NCBI RefSeq assembly: GCF_021130785.1
Contig: NW_025777593.1
Span: forward strand, 1-64,000
Reading direction: 5' to 3'
DNA: 64,000 nucleotides
Source of the DNA: Homalodisca vitripennis
Lineage: Eukaryota > Arthropoda > Insecta > Hemiptera > Cicadellidae
Shown here: one piece after another, positions 12,162 through 22,425 of the stretch
Position numbering within the stretch: position 1 is the first letter of the stretch
How the letters are laid out: each line of letters opens with the position of its first letter
Made by a program: the position numbers and the translations under genes
The notes under the pieces: model-generated
Databases searched by the model: none
The model's input: the letters and a program-made list of their open reading frames with translations, nothing else
Told to the model about the DNA's origin: nothing

Positions 12162-12365
12162 GTGCCGATGGCCGAGTGGTCTAAGATGTTGGACTCTGGC
12201 TCTGCGTTAGAGATAGCGCAGGTTCGAATCCTGTCTGTGACCCTAGCACTGTTTATCAGTACCATCTACCTTGTACTTTATCGACCTGAAGATGATTTAC
12301 TAGAATTTGAAATATACATTGTACAAAAATAAAAAAGATCAAAAAGTGTTATAAAGGTTTATTAT
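12162..12365 (+). mobile_element. tRNA-derived SINE with a Leu/Ser-type head
   Basis: The head carries a consensus pol III A box (TGGCCGAGTGG, 12,169-12,179) and a perfect B box (GGTTCGAATCC, 12,221-12,231). The spacing and long variable-arm region fit a class II (Leu/Ser-like) tRNA. The acceptor ends pair poorly, so this is not a working tRNA. It continues into a tail with 'acctgaagatg' and 'tacattgtac' followed by an A-rich stretch. The same tail motifs form the arms of the foldback at 21.0-21.56 kb. A partial second copy is at 10.1 kb. The open frame across it is incidental. The 3' end is approximate. Confidence 0.75.
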
Positions 12366-13470
12366 TGTTTATATATTTATGAAACACATGTCAAGGCTAC
12401 ATTATCTATTAATAATAATAATAGTTTTATAAATACTTATATAGTTTTCACTTTCGTTACTTTTAAATAGTCGTTTAAAATTATAATCTTAACATATAAA
12501 TATATTTAACTATCATGATCTAACACGAAAGCACTGTTACAACTGATAATATTCAGGTAAAGCTTTTTTACTCCTGTTTTGAGGTAATATTTTAAACTGT
12601 TTGCGCCGTTATAATAATGTGTGATAATGTATTTTATAGCAACATTTGCATAAAATTGTTACTTTTTCAGTGAAATGTGGTAAGGAAGATATATTTCAAA
12701 AATATGAAATATTTATAAATGAATGACAGATGTATCTTACTTGCTGATGCTTTCGTTTTACCATTTGACGCGAACAGTAGTTGACTAATGTTGGTTTCAG
12801 TAAGAGTATTGGTGTAATAGTCTGGAATATACACACTCATTTTGCTACAGAATATACTGACAAATGAGAATATGACTGCTGTAAGAAAAGAATCTTATTT
12901 TTGATAAGTTCCCTATAGTGAACTTTAATAAATTTACATTAAAATAAATTCACTGATGTTAATTCCCAATAAAAATTAATTATTAAATGTTTAACAATAT
13001 GCCGTACACTCCATATTATTTTATGTTTAATTACATAAATATTTATATAGGCACTCGACACTATCATAAATTATAGGATTGTGTATAGATGCAGCTTATT
13101 ATTATTTCTCATACTTGATTTTAAACCAAAGAACGTACACGTAAGTAACACGCCTACTCAGAGTGAGGAAACCCACTGAGTCTATTACCTTCTCACTGAG
13201 TATCCATCTCACTCTCTCTAACTCTCTCTCTGTCTGAAACTGTACTTCTGATCACAACGTTTTCTTCTACGTTTTTACACATTTTTAAGAGAGTTCATTG
13301 TCAAAACGAACTGTTTATCTTACTTAAATTTAACGTTATAAACATTTATAACATCTAGTAGGCTAACAGTAAGAAAATATTATTATTCCATCAAATATAT
13401 AAAATAAATTTTGATTATGTAAATGTAATGAAACCAAAAATTACTGCCAACGTGGTATATATATATACTC

Positions 13471-13519
<49 letters not shown>

Positions 13520-14309
13520 ATTTTGTTTAACGATATTTAAAGCTACAAATGTTTTACTAAACTTGATTTTCCTAACTTTACTCATATTTTATGTCATACT
13601 TATTTCTACTGTATATTTAAATATTCTGATAAATATTGTTGTCATATGTATAACGGTAACTGTGGTGCAGTAATGGTTTTTGAAGTAGAGAAGACAAAAT
13701 TAAAGAGACTCTGCCTTCGCATTTAAGTATTATACCTTTTATATGGCTATTTAATGTGTATTTACTAACAGAAAATTATAGTCTTCATATAATGATAGTG
13801 TAGGATTACGCATATTATAGCGTAATATAAAAACAAATTAAAACTACCGCATTGGATGATTTTAAATGAACATCACAGTAATGTAAACCGGACACTCGAT
13901 AAAATTTACTCTTTGTCGTCAACTGCTTTGTAAGAGAGCAGTTGAGTCGTTTCAATGTTTTCTAAAACGTTATCCTCTATCTTTCTTTATCAGCCTTATA
14001 AAACTGATGTCCTCAAAATAAAGTTTACAAAATATAACCAGTAAAATTTAATTCCTAACATTTAATTTAGCTTTGGGTTTTATATTGCAATTGCCTGAAC
14101 TAAAAATACTAGGTGTGATGATAATAATCATATTATATTTTCCAAGAACGTATACAACTGCTTACAACAATATCTTGTTTACTCTGGCTAAGAAATAAGA
14201 AGACTAAAATTATTCGAGGGCTAGACAAATGTCATTTCTGACTGTCTAAGTTTTCAAAAAATATATTGAGAACAACGAAACCCATTACCTGACATTTTCA
14301 TGAAACTAA
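12366..14309. other. AT-rich stretch, nothing coding
   Basis: No open frame or RNA is supported. A pyrimidine-rich tract ('ctctctctaactctctctct', about 13,211-13,235) and a (TA)n microsatellite lie inside. A 'tctcactgagta' block near 13,192 is also seen near 30,238, but the match is too short to define a family. Confidence 0.45.
13456..13516. repeat. (TA)n microsatellite
   Basis: Alternating TA runs occupy 13,456-13,467 and 13,474-13,516, split by 'ctctcta'. This is a simple repeat, likely length-polymorphic. Confidence 0.95.
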
Positions 14310-14910
14310 TTTCTATAAAGGTAATATCGAGTTCAATTATAGTGCAGTCACTCATGAGAGTTTGCTCACCAGTTCGGCTAAAATTGTTGCATTGGTGTAG
14401 CCATAATGAAAACGAGAGAATTGTTAAATAGATAAATATTCAAATAAATTTAGTACAACAAAAATGATTTCTAAATGTTTGCAAAGATAATTTTAAGAAA
14501 CAACATGTGGATAATTTAAGATTTAAAACTTTTACATGTGAATAAACATCAAACATATTTTAACAGTCTTTATGTAATTTTAAAATTATCATACTAAAAC
14601 AACAATGTTATGTAATATCTTAAACGTGTCAAACATCTAGGAATATATTATCAGCGAGAAGGTCTACGGACAGATTTTACATGTACGTATATGTCGTATC
14701 TTGATATGTACATGGCAATTTCACAGTTTTATATAATCTCGTGTTGCAACAACTCATCTACTTATGCGTATGACAGAATTACATATCTTGTAATATATTT
14801 AAATTCTTATAAACTCAGTTTTATAGATATGTAATACCGTTATTATATCAGAGTATATAGAATTAATATTTGTAGCCAAGTATAAGCGCAATAAAGTCAG
14901 ATTCTAATGG
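14310..14910 (+). repeat. Segment paralogous to 9,365-9,945
   Basis: This is the second member of the pair described at 9.37 kb, with the same landmark order from 'gagttcaattatagtgcag' near 14,331 to 'gtcagattctaatgg' near 14,896. There is visible divergence and there are several indels, so the duplication is old. Confidence 0.6.
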
Positions 14911-15733
14911 CAGTTGTGCAATTTATAGTATAACTTATACGTCCTGATAGGGTATCCGATGAAGTCCCTTACTCGAGGAACTTCGTGTACGGCAAACTTC
15001 TTCTGTAAACCAGATTGACACTGGTAATAGGCTATGGGATCTGCCCGAACAATCGAGATTGACTCTAGCAGAATGGTAGGAAGCCTGCCTGAACAAAACT
15101 CCCCGTCGAGATTGACTATGGCAGTATACTTGGGGACCTGCCAAAACAAAACCCCCGTATATGTAACTAAGTATTCTCTAAATATGTAAATATAACTTAT
15201 GTGGTCTGTGTTTGCCGACCTCCCCGTGGCGAGACTTTATACGAGATGCTTGCGTTTAAAATCATTAACAAACTAACGGGCAACAACAGTTTTATCAACA
15301 ATAAGTTATTAGCAACTTCGGTTTATTTTTCACTTCCTGGCAAACCTAACCTCAGACTGAAGTTATCACCACATCCTCCTTGTCTACTAGATTTGCAAAT
15401 AAATAATTTAATCTTTCTACGAAATACATTTATCATTTTTATACAACAAATATCATTGGGCTGAGCGTTGAGAACAATTACTATCCCGCACGATTCTTGA
15501 GACCGGATACAACTGTGAACATGACATTTGGAAACCTCATTTCCGAATTAACCAATCACCAAAACCTTCTTATCCCCGAATTTGGAAGCGAGCAACCATA
15601 AGTTGCAGCGAGTTGTAATATTATACAGTTAAACGTACACCAACCGGGGTTGAGGTTTTTTTTAGTAGAAGTTACCCTTAAATTATTAAATACTTTTTAA
15701 TTCCACATGATCAGGAATATATAACCCTCCCAT
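14911..15733. other. Less AT-rich stretch with short repeats, no identifiable gene
   Basis: Composition is more balanced than the surroundings. Overlapping minus-strand frames (14,904-15,149 and 14,935-15,144) and a plus frame (15,201-15,464) have no recognisable domain. The minus frames run through a short tandem repeat, which by itself keeps them open. This may be part of an older mobile element interrupted by the piggyBac insertion that begins at 15,738, but no termini were found. Confidence 0.35.
15026..15168. repeat. Short tandem repeat, about 3 imperfect copies of 45-53 bp
   Basis: Three successive copies start with 'gattgaca', 'gattgactctagcaga' and 'gattgactatggcagta'. Each ends with 'ctgcccgaacaa', 'ctgcctgaacaaaactcccc' and 'ctgccaaaacaaaaccccc' respectively. 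This degenerate minisatellite explains the overlapping minus-strand frames across it. Confidence 0.65.
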
Positions 15734-16679
15734 TTAACCCTAGAATGGTAACGTGTAGTCTCTCAGACGACGCAAGCTATAAAAACCGGTCCAGGTGGCA
15801 GGTGCATGACGTAACCGACCCCCCCAATACCAATACCTTCCCCCTGCCAGCCAAGGTCAATGCTGGTTAGGGTTTCATTTTGTTTCATTCACTTAGTTAA
15901 TTTCAGTGAGACCATAGTAGTCTAGTAGACTACGCGTTACCGTTTATGTTACTTTTTTGTTCCTGAGTAAATATATGAAAAAAGCGAATGTAGTGTTAGT
16001 TTTTGTGATAATTTTTATCGTGGATGGTCAACTAACCATGGCTTATCCACTGAACACTAGTTTTGAAATAAGAGAAATACTATCTGAACTTGAACGAAGT
16101 GATTGTGATGAACAAGAAATTGATCATGATGAAAAGTTTTTTTGATCATTTTGATCAACTCATTTGTTATTTATGTCCATCAGGCATTATCAAAAAAAAT
16201 TAAACCAATGACAAGAAGGGCATTTGCTAAAGAAATATGTGTTGAACTAACAACTCCGCACATTCAGGGAAGACAAAAACTGCCAAATTTATCAAGGAAT
16301 CTCAAACGCAACATTGAAGATGTCGTTGGCCCATCAACATCTGAAGCTCAAAATGTTATTGAAGAAGCAGGAACAAGGAAGATTTGTGCAGTTTGCCCAG
16401 CGAAAAAAATGGAGAATGACTCGATTCCAGTGCACAAAATGTTATAAGCATATTTGCTTGGAGCACCGAGGAATGCTGTGTGTAAAGTGTTCCAATAAAG
16501 ACTGAAATCAACAAAAATCAGGAAACATGACCTCTAAGATGTAAATAATATCATTTGTAAATAAATTTAATTTCAATTTAATTTTTATAAATTTGTATTA
16601 ATTTTTTCCCTAAAGTAGTCTGAGAGACTACGTGTTACCATTTATGTGTGCTAAATAGGCGTTACCGTTCTAGGGTTAA
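15734..16679 (+). mobile_element. piggyBac-family transposon, internally deleted (938 bp plus TTAA duplications)
   Basis: TTAA target duplications at 15,734-15,737 and 16,676-16,679 bracket ends starting CCCTAGAATGG and finishing CCGTTCTAGGG, the classic piggyBac terminus. Subterminal inverted repeats follow: 'tagtctctcagac' at about 15,757-15,769 and its complement 'gtctgagagacta' at about 16,617-16,630. The right copy is set back further from its end than the left, which is the asymmetric organisation typical of piggyBac. Full-length family members are usually over 2 kb, so this copy has lost most of its interior but keeps both ends. It could be mobilised only in trans. A TATA-like TATAAAAA is at 15,778-15,785. 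Confidence 0.93.
16038..16505 (+). pseudogene. piggyBac transposase remnant (N-terminal stub joined to C-terminal domain)
   Basis: A likely original start is the ATG at 16,038 in a good context (accATGG). It opens 35 acidic residues (including EIREILSELERSDCDEQEID) before a stop at 16,143-16,145. In another frame, from about 16,150, the protein resumes with INSFVIYVHQALSKKI, MTRRAFAKEICVELTTPHIQ and a region leading to CAVCPAKK. These resemble the end of the catalytic part and the linker of piggyBac transposases. A frame change in the A7 run at 16,402-16,408 is then needed to read the final Cys-rich domain: CTKC, then H-x-C-x2-EH, then CVKC, with a stop at 16,503. The DDD catalytic core is absent. 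Stop, frameshift and internal deletion make it non-functional. It belongs to the element at 15,734-16,679. Confidence 0.88.
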
Positions 16680-17369
16680 ACTTTGCGTTACACATTTATT
16701 ACGTTTTCAAAACTAATAAAATTTACTTTTTTATTATTTACGTAATGATGAAATAAACAGTCACAATAAAAAATAAATAAAGTGTTTACTTTAAAACGGT
16801 TACGCTTCTAATACTAAAAACAATTACCACCTCTTTTATATGAATTAAAATTTCTTAAATTAAGATATGAATCTCCCAATTGTCTTTAAAATATTTCTAT
16901 GTTTCCATGACGTCATTAGTAGCGATTTTATTTGGTTTCTGGAACTTTTTTATGCCCAAAGAGGCTCCTAATGTTTCATCTAGAAGTTAGGCGTCAACCT
17001 CTTTATGAGGGACATAGTAATACATGCTGTTTGTTTAGTAATTTAGCAGCATTGTACATATTAATATGATATTACGTGGTTCTTGATATGTTTAATAAAC
17101 TTATAGTGTAGTACAGTTCCGATTAATATTATTAATTAAACTAACTATCATCTGTTTTATTCTGAGCTAACAGGAACAAAGGGCATATCAGTTACGTTTT
17201 ATATTTATTTTAAAAAGGAGTTTTTAAAGATAAAGAATTTTATTAAAACTGTACTTTAGTTTCCGAAACTAAATGTTTAATAACTACAAGATTTGTTACA
17301 AAATGAATAAAAAAATTGTTTGTACTACGACAAGAAACAAGCGAATAAATTTAAACACTTAATTGTGTG
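16680..17369. other. AT-rich spacer, nothing assignable
   Basis: No open frame, RNA or recognisable repeat was found between the piggyBac insertion and the next macro-repeat copy. Confidence 0.4.
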
Positions 17370-18990
17370 AGTAGGTTAACTTTAGAGCTCTGGAGATGGT
17401 TTCCGTAACAATTACAGACCACATTTCTCCTTAAACCTGTTTAATATAGTTATTATTTTATTGAGTGTAAACAATTAAATGTTATTAAGATGTGTCTTTT
17501 ATTCCTAAGTCAACTAGCATTCGCTTATTCCAATCTATTTTCAATATTGCACTCCCATTAAATGGCTGATTGATATATCTCAGACATATTTAAGTAACTA
17601 ATTCTAAGTAAGTAAGTAAGTAATTTTTAAACTATTTTATCAGATATGTATTAACGGTTAGTATATAGCAGGAACGATGTGTTCTAAATGATTGTAAACT
17701 GATTCTTTCTGTACACTTAGAGTACTGAAAGGATTAAAAACATAAATCTCAAGTTCTGTTTTAGCTCACAAAATTTACAAAAATATTTCTTGAAGTAATC
17801 TTCACACTTTCTATCAGATATGTAAGAACGGATATTATATGAGTTGGACGATGTGTGGGAAATGATTATAAACTGATTCTTCATGTACATCAGACTACTA
17901 AAAGGATTTAAAAACTTAAATATAAAGTTCTATTTCAGCTCACAAAATATACGAGAATAATTCTTCAAGTAATATTTACACTTTTTGTCAGTTATGTATG
18001 ACAGATAGTATGCAGCTTTGTCGATGTGTTGAAAATGATTGTAAACTGATCTTTTCTGAACACTTAGAGAACAGAGAGGATTTAAAAAAATTAATTTCAA
18101 GTTCTTTTTTAGCTCAAAAAATATATGAGAATAATTCTTTAAATAATCTTTACACTTCTTATCAGTTATGTATGACGGATAGTATGTAGCTTGGACGATG
18201 TGTTGAAAATCATTGTAAACTGATTCTTTCTGTACACTTAGAGTACTGAAAGGATTTAAACACATAAATCTCAAGTTTTTTTTTAGCTCACAAAATATGC
18301 GAAAGTTATTTGTTGATCAAGATAATTTTCCTCATTGTATAAACCCTGTTAATTTTAAACGCGTTATAACTAAATAGAAACTGATTCAATGTACATTGTA
18401 CATTGAAACTACAATTATATAATTTCGTAGGGGAAGCAAAATGCAATTTTCATAATTTAATATAAAACAATCCATTATTTGAAAAATTAGTGGGAAGAAA
18501 AGATTAAATATATTTAATTTAATTTTCAAATATTTCATTGCGATTTTTTTGTATACCTACTAACTCCTAAATATGATTGATAAAAAGAAATGTATAACTA
18601 TCTCCATAACCATTCTGCAATGTTTAAACCACTACCCTAACACTAATAGGGTAGTCACACTAGCTTAGTTTATTTTTCAGATTTATTGCATAGTTGACAT
18701 TGATTACCCTCCTGTACTTTAAGGAATTATAATTTTATTTTTACTGCGCACGTTACGGGATAGATATTTTTATTGTTTGAATGTAAAAAAGATTTAATAT
18801 GTTTCATATTCAAATATAGGTAAGGTACTTTTTTAGTATCACTAAAAACATATTAGAGAAGTTTTAAAATAATAAGCTTTTAAATACTAGATTTTGTGCT
18901 TAAAGAGCGCTTTGTCCATATCTGCACAGGACGTAAAGTCTGTCACCCAATGCATTCTCTCTTTTTATTAAGAAACCACTTCCATTCACT
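17370..18990 (+). repeat. Macro-repeat copy with a locally quadrupled X region
   Basis: W is near 17,388 ('gagctctggagatggtttcc', then 'cagaccacatttctccttaa'). X follows but is present four times in tandem. From 18,540 to about 18,985 the sequence parallels 38,480-38,930. Shared blocks are 'ctgcaatgtttaaaccacta', 'ccctaacactaatagggt', 'gcttaaagagcgctttg' and 'ctgcacaggacgtaaag'. Y and Z are missing from this copy, although they are present at 37.7-38.2 kb. Confidence 0.75.
17638..18320 (+). repeat. Tandem repeat, 4 copies of about 174 bp
   Basis: Copies begin at 17,638, 17,812, 17,987 and 18,160 with 'tatcagatatgta' or 'gtcagttatgta'. Each contains 'gattctttctgtacacttag' or a variant, then 'aaaggattt' and 'agctcacaaaata'. 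A single copy is present at the equivalent place in the 37.1-37.5 kb segment, so the amplification is local. The open frames at 17,930-18,274 (minus) and 17,998-18,189 (plus) only reflect this periodicity. Confidence 0.85.
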
Positions 18991-19195
18991 TATTTTCTTT
19001 GGAAAATTTAAATCAAATAGTCTACAATACGGTATACTTGAAAATATAATTACTATACAAATACTTCAATAGTTAAGTTATAAACACGTATGACTCAGAA
19101 TATTGAAATTTTCATTCATAACTAGCACCCGTGTATATTAAAACTATTGTTAGTGACTAGAACGTCCGATTCGGAACTCAAACTCTGACCCTTTA

Positions 19196-19312
19196 CGTGG
19201 TATAGCCGAGTCGGTAAACACATACTACCAAGACAGTAGAATATGTAATATTTCTTTAGCGTGCGCCCAATAGATGAGAAGGTGCAGGTATAGTTCTCAA
19301 TGAAATTATTAA
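19196..19312 (+). mobile_element. Possible degenerate tRNA-derived SINE
   Basis: An A-box-like TAGCCGAGTCGG lies at 19,203-19,214. About 70 bases later, 'gatgagaaggtgcaggtata' resembles the B-box region of the 12.2 kb SINE but with a damaged B box. The spacing fits a class II tRNA head. This is weak evidence and could be coincidence. The overlapping minus-strand frame (19,122-19,352) is not a convincing gene. Confidence 0.35.
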
Positions 19313-19454
19313 CTCGTATTTCAATGTTGTTACTTAGTAATAGTGTTGACAATGCAACTGTTCCGATGTTCTGTCACTAAAACTAGGAAGTATAAACTGC
19401 TTTGTTAGTGAGAGATCGAGGAGCATATGCTGTGATTTCTAAGAAAATAAAAAA

Positions 19455-19650
19455 AGTAACTCATCTGTAAGTTCTGGTCCTGGTCCTAGCCATAATGTAT
19501 CCTGGAGGAGTTTCCCGGACTCGCTCGAAATAGAACAATTTTCATCATAAAATGAGCTATAGAAACATTACTGAATAAAACCTATATATTTTTGTTTCTA
19601 TGGATATACGTAATTTGTACATATTGTACTGTTGGGTATGTTTCAGCTGT
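19455..19650 (+). repeat. Macro-repeat fragment, Y and Z
   Basis: Y is at about 19,457-19,540 ('aagtaactcatctgtaagtt', then 'ctggtcctggtcctagcc' and 'tttcccggac'). Z near 19,590 has 'tttctatggatatacg', followed by 'actgttgggtatgtttcag'. No W or X is seen directly upstream. Confidence 0.65.
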
Positions 19651-20997
19651 TTCCCTATTTTCTTTTAATTTTTAACTGTGTAGGCATTTCTTACGCTACG
19701 TCTAATACTGAAAGGCAACAAAATTCCTGTACAAACATATTCATACATTATCTAGTTACAAGTACACCAATAAACATAATAATATCATGCTTGTTTCGAA
19801 ATCCAACCCACTGCACGTTTGACATGGCTTTTTACTATAGAGCTACATCTACAAAACCTACGTAACATCATATCACAGTCAATTAGTCTGCAATACTATG
19901 CACTTTTAAATGTCCTCTAAAAATTATTCCTAACGTTACTTCACGAATTAATAGTAAAATTTTTTAAGGAAACAGGATTATTCCCGAAATTTTCCATTGC
20001 TCAATGATACAATTCAATCATTCTAACTACAATCTAGGTTAAAGTAATGAAAAAAGCTAAAGCGTTGACACATAAGTCTGGAACTACAACAGCCTTGTTG
20101 TGTGTCTATTCCATGCACTATTACTCTAAAACATGCACTTAATAATAACGAAATACTAATTATTACAACAGAACCACATAATACATAAAAAAGATATGAA
20201 ATACTATAAACATTTAACACAGAATATTCCAACATTTATTCATAAACTGTATATAACGTTTCTGAAAGTTATAGATGTATAGTAAAGCGTAAATAATTCA
20301 GGTTAAACTTTTTTTCAGGCAAATAATTTTCCACCCGTATTAGAATAGAAAATATATTTACTTTATCTGTATACGGATGTTATAAGGTTAATAAGTCTAT
20401 CCTCTAGAAAATTTTTGTAAGCTAACTCACATTTTGGGTTAAGTATTATTATAATTTTCACTTTTATGCAAGATAGAAATATGTAAACGTACGGCTAGTT
20501 TTTTAATGAAGAAGGTGTTGTTGCTACTGTTGTCGCTAATGCTTTGTTGTAGCTAATAATAATAGAAATGATGACGCGATAATGAATGATTTATAAATAA
20601 TAAAGAAAATATGAACTTAATTTACACCAAAGAAAAAGATTATATCGATAACAGTTTATTAGGAGACTTGAAACCTCTCACACACTTATACACTCACGCA
20701 ACATAATACACAACATAATATCTCTCTCTCTCCCCTTCCTGTCACTACATTTACTACTATCAAAAGACACTCTCCATCAACACACAATCCTACAAAGTTA
20801 CAAAATCATAACACTATCATACGTCAACCCACTTTCAATTATCCTGATAAATATAGGATCAACAATTTTAGCTAATGTATATAGTTATAAAATATTCTAA
20901 TTCACCTTTAGTGACCAAAAGGTTACATTATTTTAATAAGTGTTGGGTTTGTAAACATTTGGTACCTTAAGGAAATCTGGTAATTTTGAGAAAATTA
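19651..20997. other. AT-rich stretch, short frames only
   Basis: Frames at 19,632-19,865 (plus, partly hydrophobic) and 20,023-20,235 (minus) lack recognisable domains or splice evidence. A short (CT)n tract lies near 20,720-20,735. Nothing is assigned. Confidence 0.4.
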
Positions 20998-21558
20998 TAT
21001 TTACAATATGTTAGAGATGTAGCCTCTAAAAGTGTTTTTATAATAATAACATAATATTAATAAACTTTTATCACTTTTATACTTTTATTTTACGTACAAT
21101 GTACATTTCGGAATCATTGATTCCATCTTCAGGTACAAATAAGGTTAAGTTAAAATAAATAATTAAAATCAATTTGTCATGTGTTTTTTACTACCTTGGT
21201 GGCTAAATTTGTTGTATTTAATTTTATGTGAGATCATTCATTGTATATTGTTTAAAAGTCTATCGAATAATAAATTTTTTGTTAGAAAATCTTTGTCATT
21301 TAATAATATATTATGATTAATTTTGGCACTTTTGTAAATTTAAAAATGTTCTAGAGTGGATAATATGCGACTTTTTTTGCTTGTGTGTAAAATTTCAAGA
21401 TTGTTTTCGATGTTAGTGTATGTATGGCCGGTGTTGTTTAAATGGAATCAAATTGTACCTGAAGATGGAATCAATGATTCCGAAATGTACATTGTACGTA
21501 AAATAAAAGTATAAAAGTGATAAAAGTTTATTAATATTATGTTATTATTTACAATATG
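20998..21558. mobile_element. Foldback element with identical 97-bp inverted arms and a 13-bp target-site duplication
   Basis: The arms at 21,042-21,138 and 21,453-21,549 are exact reverse complements over 97 bp by base-by-base comparison. They are separated by 314 bp of non-coding AT-rich sequence. Each arm contains the odd palindrome GGAATCAATGATTCC and the motif 'acctgaagatgg'. A 13-bp direct repeat, 'tatttacaatatg', lies at 20,998-21,010 and 21,546-21,558, which suits retrotransposition-style insertion. The tail of the 12.2 kb SINE carries a diverged version of the arm ('acctgaagatg', 'tacattgtac'). I infer a head-to-head arrangement of two retroelement 3' ends. An unrelated MITE is the alternative. 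Confidence 0.85.
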
Positions 21559-21734
21559 GTTTGAATTTGTGCAATTGATGGATTTCTGCAATCTAAAGAT
21601 TAAATATTAAATTCTAATTATTGTAAACACGTTATTATTACATATTTGCTGTGATTATAATCGCTAAAATTACGATGTAAACTACTTTTGACAAGAAGAA
21701 TATTTAGAGAAAATCTTTGGCTTCTAAATAATAA

Positions 21735-22425
21735 AAGTAACTCATATTTAAGTGCTTGGCATGATATTGATCTTTGCCTTCGTACTTACATTGTAGATTT
21801 CCTCGTTCTGCGTGGTTCAGGACTTTTAACATTAAATTGAAAAATGACATGGTCCTTGTCAAACTTTTGGCCATCGCATTTGTTCCTGGTCCTGCTTTTG
21901 AAACTCATCTTAATAAGTTCAACGGATTTTATACACTACACTATGATTTTATCGATAAACACTGAAGTACCTGAGATTTGTTGTTTCCATAGAAATTAAC
22001 AAATATTAATTAATAAACAATTATTTATTATTTACTTTTTTATTTTAGTTTTTACTTTTACTTCCTTTGCAACAACGTCGTTTTCAAGTCATGTATACGG
22101 AGGGCTATAAACCGTTTCTTGTTTTCTGATTACCCAATCACATACATAACATAGAGAGAAATATGTTTTATTACTAGTCTTACATTAGTGTGTAAATATT
22201 AAATATTACTGTTTTGATACAGTATCCAGAGACACTGTTCGATGTCATGTTATGAGTAGTATATGTGCAACTAGAAGAACCAACGGAGATTTCATCCAAG
22301 TTTTTGTTCTGATGTATCTAATTCCAGTAGTATACATTACAGTGAATTTGAACCGCATTTCTACAGTTATTTAGGAAACACAAGTTAATACATTTATAAG
22401 TTATTAAATAAACAATAAATTATTT
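21735..22425 (+). repeat. Macro-repeat fragment, Y, Z and distal block
   Basis: Y is at about 21,735-21,830 ('aagtaactcatatttaagtg', later 'tcctcgttctgcgtggttca'). Z is near 21,983 ('gttgtttccatagaaatta'). The distal block near 22,262 ('tatgtgcaactagaagaacc', then 'gtatacattacagtgaattt') matches 11.85 and 38.27 kb. The plus frame at 21,774-21,965 lies inside Y and is a shadow. Confidence 0.7.

Noticed and set aside
12165..12245. Functional tRNA-Leu or tRNA-Ser gene
   Set aside because: The A and B boxes are good but the acceptor stem pairs poorly, the sequence continues into a SINE-type tail and a related partial copy lies at 10.1 kb.
14904..15149. 81-codon minus-strand gene
   Set aside because: It is kept open by the imperfect 45-53 bp tandem repeat, a second overlapping frame is equally open, and there is no known domain.
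15755..15770. Relationship between piggyBac 'tctctcagac' and the satellite 'tctctcagacgtg'
   Set aside because: Only about 10 bases are shared, with no extended alignment. This is treated as coincidence.
17930..18274. 114-codon minus-strand open frame
   Set aside because: It lies entirely in the four-copy 174-bp tandem repeat and its translation repeats accordingly.
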